From Ruminobacter amylophilus (GTDB taxonomy: Bacteria; Pseudomonadota; Gammaproteobacteria; Enterobacterales; Succinivibrionaceae): DNA of 64,000 nt. The notes below the pieces were generated by a model. It was not told the origin of the DNA, searched no databases, and worked only from the letters and a program-made list of their open reading frames with translations. Location of the stretch: positions 18,432 to 82,431 of the forward strand of contig NZ_FOXF01000007.1 of the NCBI RefSeq assembly GCF_900115655.1, written 5' to 3'. Shown here piece after piece: positions 58,509 to 64,000 of the stretch; the first letter of the stretch is position 1, and each line of letters starts with the position of its first letter. The position numbers and the translations under genes are program-made.

Positions 58509-59027
58509 ATGTTGCTCACAACACTTAACCGAACCAAGCAGGTCTCTTCAGGTCAGCTGAAGTGGATCGACGAGATGATCCATGCAAGAGAGCAATTGAT
58601 TACCACCTATTTCAAACTGCTTACCCTGCCTCTTGACAAAGATGACACATCCTCGCAGGCTCTGCACCCGTCCTATGAACAGATGAATGAGTTCTGCAAC
58701 CTGCTGGTGGATTATCTGTCCAGGGGACACTTCAAGGTTTATCCGAAAATTCTTACAATTATGGAACATGTCAGCAGCCGACGAATGACAGTTGCCAGAA
58801 GACTGATTCCAAGGATTGAAAATACCACCGAGCATCTTTTGAAATTTGATGAAAAATACAGCAAAGATCTTGATGAAGGCATCATGAAGAACTGGCGCGA
58901 GGATTTGAGCTATGTGGGACAATGGCTGGAAATACGTTTTAAGCACGAGGACCGAATGGTTATAGCTTTACAGATTATGGACAATGCCATTTCAAACAAC
59001 GTTTCACAGAAGGACAAAAAAGATTAA
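58509..59027 (+). CDS. rsd: Anti-sigma-70 factor Rsd/AlgQ type
   Basis: This 172-residue protein (E. coli Rsd 158) has the family core CNLLVDYLSRGHFKVYPKILTIME, aligned with LVDYLSAGHFSIYERIL of Rsd, and GQWLEIRFKHEDRMV near the end. It binds sigma-70 region 4 and frees core polymerase for alternative sigma factors in stationary phase. The ATG at 58509 is chosen because GGAGG lies 5 bases before it; the frame from 58479 lacks such a site. It is a single gene. Confidence 0.85.
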   Translation: MLLTTLNRTKQVSSGQLKWIDEMIHAREQLITTYFKLLTLPLDKDDTSSQALHPSYEQMNEFCNLLVDYLSRGHFKVYPKILTIMEHVSSRRMTVARRLIPRIENTTEHLLKFDEKYSKDLDEGIMKNWREDLSYVGQWLEIRFKHEDRMVIALQIMDNAISNNVSQKDKKD

Positions 59028-59097
59028 CGTGTAATCTCAGGACAGCGGTAATACACTTCAGATTTCATTCATCTCGTCCATAATTACATGGATTTAA

Positions 59098-59133
59098 ACG
59101 GACATTACCGGAATGGTATGTCCGTATTTTTAT
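59098..59133 (+). terminator. rsd terminator
   Basis: ACGGACAT / ATGTCCGT with an inner ACC / GGT pairing and ATTTTTAT. Confidence 0.8.
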
Positions 59134-59157
59134 ATCCAATTCCTGTCTCAGAAACGT

Positions 59158-60555
59158 TTATCGTATGCCTATAAACACATCGTAATAACCGATAACAAGA
59201 ACCGCAACCACCACAAGAACGATAAAATATTTGTAGTAGTACATCACCCATTTTCCTGCAGGCAGTTTAATACCGCTGCCCGTATTGATTTCATTAAGAT
59301 AATTGTTCCATCCCCATCCTATTTTACTTACACAGAACAGCACCATCATAATGGCACCGAGAGGTAGCAGGTTGTTCGATACTATAAAATCAAACAGGCT
59401 GAGAACGGATGAACCTTCACCGAACGGCTGTATAAACGACAGTTTGTTTGAGCCGAGAGCAACAGGTACAGCCAGAGCCGAAATAGCAAAGAAGTTTATG
59501 ATCGTTGATTTGAATCTGTTGACGCTGAAGAGTTCAGAATACCCCTTAATGATAGCTTCAACCACGGCAATAACCGTAGTCAGGGCTGCTATGGTCAGGA
59601 ACAGGAAGAACAGAGATCCCCACAGATGTCCGTGCGGCATTTTGTTAAACAGCTGCAGCATGGTCTCAAAAACAAGCGTAGGACCTGCGCTCGGACTTAT
59701 GTTGTAGCTGAAACATGAAGGAAATATTATAAGTCCGGCCATGAATGCCACCACGGTATCCAGAACACAGATAATAAAACCTTCCTTGATGATGGAATGC
59801 TCCTTTGACATGTATGACCCGAAAATCATGATAGAGCCTATGCCTATGCTCAGTGAGAAGAACACCTGAGTCAGTGCATTGTACAGAACTTTTCCGAAGC
59901 CGATTTTCTCAACAGCATCCCAGTTAGGATAAAGATAGAATGACAGTCCTTCTGATGCGCCTTCAAGAGAACATGAATGAAAAATCATAATGACCATTAT
60001 GACGAGCATGCCCAGCATGGATGGTTTTACCATCCTTTCTATACCGTTTCTCAAGCCTCTTACACAGACAAGGCTGGCCAGAAACAGAACCGAAACGGCA
60101 CTGGTTATCTGAGTTGTCGGATCAGCCATCAGATTACTGAAATTCTCCCCGATCTGTGTTTCACTGATACCGATGATGTCTCCGGTAAAAGTCTGATAGC
60201 AGTAATAAAGCAGCCAGCCGCTGATAACACTGTAATAGGACATGAGAAGATAAAGTCCTGCCATGGAAGCATATGACACGCAGTTCCATCCTTTTTTGTC
60301 CTCCCTCAGTTCGGTAAAAGCCTGGGCAATGCTTTTTCTTGAAGCTCTGCCTATGGCAAGTTCCACCGACATCATCGGAATCCCCAGACAAATCAGAAAC
60401 AAAAGATACAGAATAACAAAAAACGCGCCTCCGGACTGTCCGGTAATGTAAGGGAATCTCCACACATTGCCGAGTCCGACCGCACATCCTGCAGTTACCA
60501 GAATAAATCCGAGTCTGGTTGCAAACGATGTTCTCTTTCTAATATTTGATGACAT
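59158..60555 (-). CDS. Sodium-dependent transporter, SNF/NSS family
   Basis: This 465-residue protein has about eleven transmembrane helices, typical of bacterial NSS proteins. TM1 carries FILVTAGCAVGLGNVWRFPYITG, the Na-binding and unwound-helix signature, followed by GGAFFVILYLLFLICLGIPMM. Unlike eukaryotic members it has a short C-terminal tail. It likely imports an amino acid with sodium; the substrate is not told by sequence. It lies 49 bases after radA on the same strand and may be co-transcribed. Confidence 0.92.
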   Translation of the reverse strand: MSSNIRKRTSFATRLGFILVTAGCAVGLGNVWRFPYITGQSGGAFFVILYLLFLICLGIPMMSVELAIGRASRKSIAQAFTELREDKKGWNCVSYASMAGLYLLMSYYSVISGWLLYYCYQTFTGDIIGISETQIGENFSNLMADPTTQITSAVSVLFLASLVCVRGLRNGIERMVKPSMLGMLVIMVIMIFHSCSLEGASEGLSFYLYPNWDAVEKIGFGKVLYNALTQVFFSLSIGIGSIMIFGSYMSKEHSIIKEGFIICVLDTVVAFMAGLIIFPSCFSYNISPSAGPTLVFETMLQLFNKMPHGHLWGSLFFLFLTIAALTTVIAVVEAIIKGYSELFSVNRFKSTIINFFAISALAVPVALGSNKLSFIQPFGEGSSVLSLFDFIVSNNLLPLGAIMMVLFCVSKIGWGWNNYLNEINTGSGIKLPAGKWVMYYYKYFIVLVVVAVLVIGYYDVFIGIR

Positions 60556-60604
60556 TCTTCCTTCCGTCCAAAACTGAATAAGCTGACGTTAATCAGGTCT
60601 TAAA

Positions 60605-61996
60605 TTACTGATTTCCGCTTAATACGTTCAAAGCATCCTGCAGTGTTTTTACAGGATATATCTTCATGTCTCCAATAGGTTTTCTCGGAGCATTGTCATA
60701 AGGCACTATTGCCTGCTTAAAGCCATGCTTGTATGCTTCCTGAAGTCTTTCTGTTCCCTGAGTAACCGGTCTTACCTCACCGTTAAGTCCTATTTCACCG
60801 AAAGATATGAGATCACGTGCTATCGGCGTATTCTTATAGCTTGATATCATTGTAATTATCAGCGGCAGGTCTGCACTGGTTTCTTCGACCTTGACCCCGC
60901 CTACCACGTTGATGAACACGTCGTGATCTCCGAGAGATATGCCGCCGTGTCTGTGCAGGACCGCCAGAAGCATGGCCAGTCTGTTGGATTCCGTACCGAT
61001 GGTGAGTCTGCGAGGGTTACCGTACTGACTGTAATCCACCAGAGCCTGCAGTTCCACCAGCAGAGGTCTGGATCCCTCCCAGATAACCATAACCACGGAT
61101 CCCGGACTTATGATATCCGAACGGTTGAGGAAAATGGCAGAAGGATTATTAACCTCCCGCATTCCCTTATCAACCATTGCAAATATTCCGATTTCATTTA
61201 TGGCTCCGAATCTGTTCTTCTTGCAGCGCAGAGTTCTGAATCTTGAATCGGTATCCCCTTCAAGCAGAAGAGAACAGTCCACACAATGTTCAAGGATCTT
61301 CGGTCCTGCAAGAGAGCCGTCCTTGGTAACATGACCAATCACAAAGGTTGCCACTCCGTTCTGTTTGGCAAACTGAGTCAGTGCGGCAGCCCCCTCCCTT
61401 ACCTGAGAAACGCTTCCCGGGGCTGACGATATGCTGTCAAGGTGCATTACCTGAATGGAATCGACTATGAGAATCTGCGGCTTTTCCCTTTCAGCCATGG
61501 CCAGAATCATTTCAATGGAAGTTTCCGTGGCAATGTTCACCCCGCTGGTGTTACAGCCGAGTCTTGCGGCTCTCATGGCAACCTGCTGCAGAGATTCTTC
61601 ACCGGTTATATACAGAACTTTGACTCTGTTGGCCAGATTGCATACCACCTGCAGCAGCAGAGTGGACTTGCCCGCACCGGGATTACCGCCTATAAGAACT
61701 ACTGATCCGGCTACAATACCTCCGCCGAGAACCCTGTCCAGTTCATTGAATCCGGATGACAGTCTGGGAACCCTGGCAAGCGACACACTGTCAAGAGTAA
61801 CCACCTTCTGGGATATTTCCCCGGAAAAACCTCTGAGACGGCTGCTTACGCTCTGAGCTGTAACTCTGGGCGTGTAATCAGCCACAACGGTTTCCTGTAC
61901 TGAATTCCAGGCTCCGCATTCAGGGCAGCGTCCCTGCCATTTGGAAAACTCAGCTCCGCACTCACTGCAGACAAAAACAGAACTACTCTTCCCCAT
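60605..61996 (-). CDS. radA: DNA repair protein RadA/Sms
   Basis: This 463-residue protein (E. coli 460) has an N-terminal C4 zinc finger (CSECGAEFSKWQGRCPECG), a RecA-like core with Walker A GGNPGAGKSTLLLQ, the Walker B-like ILIVDSIQVMH and the KNRFG motif in CKKNRFGAINEIG, and a Lon-type C-terminal domain (ISLGDHDVFINVVGGVKVEE). It promotes branch migration of recombination intermediates. The start at 61996 (MGKSS) is chosen from family alignment; an ATG at 62026 is in frame. Confidence 0.96.
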   Translation of the reverse strand: MGKSSSVFVCSECGAEFSKWQGRCPECGAWNSVQETVVADYTPRVTAQSVSSRLRGFSGEISQKVVTLDSVSLARVPRLSSGFNELDRVLGGGIVAGSVVLIGGNPGAGKSTLLLQVVCNLANRVKVLYITGEESLQQVAMRAARLGCNTSGVNIATETSIEMILAMAEREKPQILIVDSIQVMHLDSISSAPGSVSQVREGAAALTQFAKQNGVATFVIGHVTKDGSLAGPKILEHCVDCSLLLEGDTDSRFRTLRCKKNRFGAINEIGIFAMVDKGMREVNNPSAIFLNRSDIISPGSVVMVIWEGSRPLLVELQALVDYSQYGNPRRLTIGTESNRLAMLLAVLHRHGGISLGDHDVFINVVGGVKVEETSADLPLIITMISSYKNTPIARDLISFGEIGLNGEVRPVTQGTERLQEAYKHGFKQAIVPYDNAPRKPIGDMKIYPVKTLQDALNVLSGNQ

Positions 61997-62114
61997 AAAC
62001 TCATCCGTAGCGACAGTATTCAACAACCTGCTGTTTAAAGATTCCTAATTATCCGACTTAACTGATACCTGACAAAGCCATTCCTGTCATTTTCTCAGTC
62101 AAAGTCTCATCTGA

Positions 62115-63287
62115 TTACCTGTTTTTGAGATCTATTACCACGACCTGTGCTGGATCGTTGATTCTTATATAGAATCCTGCCCATAAAATGGTACCGTTGT
62201 TCAGAATCATCTTTTTTCCCTGATGTTCATAATAACCTGATACATAGCCGCCGTTAAGCAGTGCCACAAGCTGTTTCAGTCCCGGAACCATACCGCCGTG
62301 AGTATGTCCGCTCAGAGTGATGTCCGCACCTGCCGTTACGCAGTTCGGAAATTCTTTCGGACGGTGACTCAGCATAACCATCGGCAGACTTCTGTCAAAA
62401 CCTTCAGTGGCAGCCACATAATCCGGACCCTGTTCAGGAGGATTCACTCTCAAAGCCTGAGGATCGCTTATGCCGGCCAGAAACAGCAGTCTTTTGCCGC
62501 TGTCATCGGTTATGGTAACGTTGGAATTGTTTATCATTCTGATATTAAGCTTTCCCCAGACATCATTCCAGCTGGCTGCATCAGAGTAATATTCATGATT
62601 TCCGTTTACGGCATACACCCCGTATCTTGCTTTCAGACCTCTCAGTTCATCAACCTGAGGAGCGATGGCTTCATAGCGTCCGTCAATAATATCCCCGGTG
62701 TGAACTATCAGGTCGGGATGAAGATCATTTATCTGTTTTACGAGATTTCTGATTCTTTCAGGAGATGTGTTGGTTCCTATATGCGTATCGGTGATGTGCA
62801 CTATTCTGAAATTATCAGGGTATTTTGGATCCGTAAAGGTGTAGAAGATATTTTCCGGAGGAAGACCGGCATTATAGGTTCCTATACAGGTGATAACGAC
62901 GGCAAACAGAGTGTCCAGACACAAAACACACACTCTGTGAGAATTGCTGACCCTGTATTTGCATGCAATCTTGAAAAATAAATAGAATATCTCTGATAAT
63001 ATGCCTAAACACAGGACAACCATCAGACAGAACTGAGCTGAACTGGCTCCAACCACCACCCATCCGGGAAGCTGAGGAGCAAGAATGTTTCCACCGAAAA
63101 TCAGCAGCAGCGGATTCTTGAAGGAAATTATCAGAAACAGTAAGGTAAGAATAATCTTGACTGTTCTGTTTATCTTAATCTGACGCAGCAGAATAATATA
63201 GCTCAGGCTGAACTGAATCAGCGCAAATATGTAAAGTACAATCATTTGACTACCATAAAACAAATTAGCATCGGTTTTTTCATCCAC
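62115..63287 (-). CDS. Membrane metallophosphoesterase
   Basis: This 390-residue protein has four or five hydrophobic segments in the N-terminal 150 residues, then a calcineurin-like domain with all metal motifs: VHITDTHIG, VHTGDIIDGR, VNGNHEYY, MLSHRP and LSGHTHGG. It resembles YaeI/YkuE-type phosphodiesterases, which act on lipid or nucleotide phosphates; the specific substrate is unknown. It is upstream of radA by 118 bases. Confidence 0.85.
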   Translation of the reverse strand: MDEKTDANLFYGSQMIVLYIFALIQFSLSYIILLRQIKINRTVKIILTLLFLIISFKNPLLLIFGGNILAPQLPGWVVVGASSAQFCLMVVLCLGILSEIFYLFFKIACKYRVSNSHRVCVLCLDTLFAVVITCIGTYNAGLPPENIFYTFTDPKYPDNFRIVHITDTHIGTNTSPERIRNLVKQINDLHPDLIVHTGDIIDGRYEAIAPQVDELRGLKARYGVYAVNGNHEYYSDAASWNDVWGKLNIRMINNSNVTITDDSGKRLLFLAGISDPQALRVNPPEQGPDYVAATEGFDRSLPMVMLSHRPKEFPNCVTAGADITLSGHTHGGMVPGLKQLVALLNGGYVSGYYEHQGKKMILNNGTILWAGFYIRINDPAQVVVIDLKNR

Positions 63288-63691
63288 ATATGATTATACA
63301 GAAAATTAATTAAATTTTCTCATGTGAGACTTTTGCCATAAAACTGTAGGAATAAGCAAAAATCTGCACTGACGATTTATTCACCATCAACTTTACAACC
63401 CGCGTATTATCAATGCTTCCGGCCATGTCTCACAATTCTGTAATTATTGAAATGGTAATTTTTCAATATCAAAAAAAATTGGAAATTAAAAACTGAATAA
63501 TTACAATTATAAGTGTTGAGGGGAACAAGGATGTTCCGGATGGAAAACTCAACATGACAGTCTGAGAGGTTATACAGGATGTTGACCAGAGCAGACTGAA
63601 GGAACAGGAAGTTCCTTATGTACGCTTGATTTTTACAGGATGTGAAAAGACATAGCGCTGAATTTAATTAGAACTTTCCCAAATCGTAATA
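63288..63691. other. Intergenic region with possible decayed gene and transposon end
   Basis: About 400 bases with little clear signal. A plus-strand frame from 63497 to 63655 reads like coding sequence (VEGNKDVPDGKLNM, then EVIQDVDQSRLKEQEVPYV) but has an in-frame TGA at 63563. It could be a relic of a gene cut by the transposase-bearing element. The element's terminal repeat cannot be defined from this side alone. Confidence 0.3.
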
Positions 63692-64000
63692 CTATACATT
63701 CTTTTTTGGTCTGCCAGGAGATCTTTTAGTTGGTACTTCATCTTGTGGTAAAAGAGACAACTTTTGAAGTACCTTAACCTGAGACGGATTCATATTAATA
63801 AGTTGCCAGTCACCCGAGTTAATTCTGGCTTGTTTAGCTCTTTTTAAAATTGACATGATTTTTTTATAGGTAAATGTGTTCAGTAATTCAGCCTTATCAA
63901 ATTTGTTAATCAATTTAAACGATAGAACAGTTGACAGGAAATTGCAGAATTCACTTCCTATGATTGAGTAATCATCATGCACTCTGGTTTCATCAAACAG
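63692..64000 (-). mobile_element. C-terminal end of a transposase (cut by window edge)
   Basis: The minus frame runs in from outside the window (LFDETRVHDDYSIIGSEF) and stops at 63692 after 102 visible residues. It ends LLPQDEVPTKRSPGRPKKNV, with a basic tail. The segment SFKLINKFDKAELLNTFTYKKIMSILKRAKQAR resembles the C-terminal part of DDE transposases of the IS4/IS1634 superfamily, where a conserved Glu helix ends with similar basic helices. The family is not certain and the catalytic triad is outside the window. A mobile element therefore probably borders the right side. Confidence 0.55.

Noticed and set aside
62298..62981. 227-codon antisense frame over the metallophosphoesterase gene
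   Set aside because: It is opposite a gene with intact metal motifs; no ribosome site or family match.

Overview
The window is a 64 kb piece of bacterial chromosome, densely coding, moderately AT-rich, and made mostly of housekeeping genes on both strands. The proteins are gammaproteobacterial in type (GltA, FbaA, TktA, MetK, DacB, DeaD, LeuABCD, Rsd, RadA). Several neighbourhoods match enteric gene order: alaA next to yfbR; yjaG, purD, purH and hupA close together; gltA divergent from sucC; and an Arg-His-Leu-Pro type tRNA cluster. The mix of a succinate-type metabolism, a YjjPB-like exporter and low-GC gammaproteobacterial sequence suggests an anaerobe of the Succinivibrionaceae (Aeromonadales). 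That assignment is an inference from memory, not a search result.

Layout. 1-9 kb: start of sucC, divergent gltA, two tandem overlapping KfrA-like DNA-binding proteins, then pgk-fbaA and tkt on the minus strand. 9.3-14.1 kb: a three-gene minus-strand operon coding a membrane sensor with a degenerate GGDEF and an intact EAL domain, plus two membrane-anchored BMP/PnrA-like binding proteins with no transporter genes. 14.8-24.2 kb: metK, a long-form purC, a DUF5718-like gene, an rsmE-queF-TPR/degenerate-GGDEF operon behind a terminator-like leader hairpin, and yjjPB. 24.5-24.9 kb: four tRNAs (Pro-Arg-His-Leu) with a strong promoter. 25.3-29.2 kb: two tandem WYL-domain regulators, a TauE/SafE permease and an orphan lipoprotein. 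29.5-38.2 kb: folD, fabV with an IS200/IS605 tnpB remnant in its upstream region, dacB, alaA, yfbR, a DUF4357-type protein and an RsmB/NOP methyltransferase. 38.3-48 kb: deaD with a long leader, yjaG, a small membrane protein plus ybjQ, a second TauE/SafE, purH-purD, hupA and a HAD phosphatase. 48-64 kb: a YddA-type ABC transporter, a PilZ protein, leuA/leuBCD, a MepM-like endopeptidase, rsd, an NSS transporter, radA, a membrane metallophosphoesterase and the 3' end of a transposase.

Three loci (EAL sensor, TPR/degenerate GGDEF, PilZ) point to cyclic-di-GMP signalling. The BMP/EAL operon is the least explained and most interesting module: its organisation suggests periplasmic ligand binding feeding a c-di-GMP phosphodiesterase. 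Intrinsic terminators separate most transcription units, including hairpins inside the purHD and leuABCD clusters and in front of rsmE. There are no rRNA genes or CRISPR arrays in the window.
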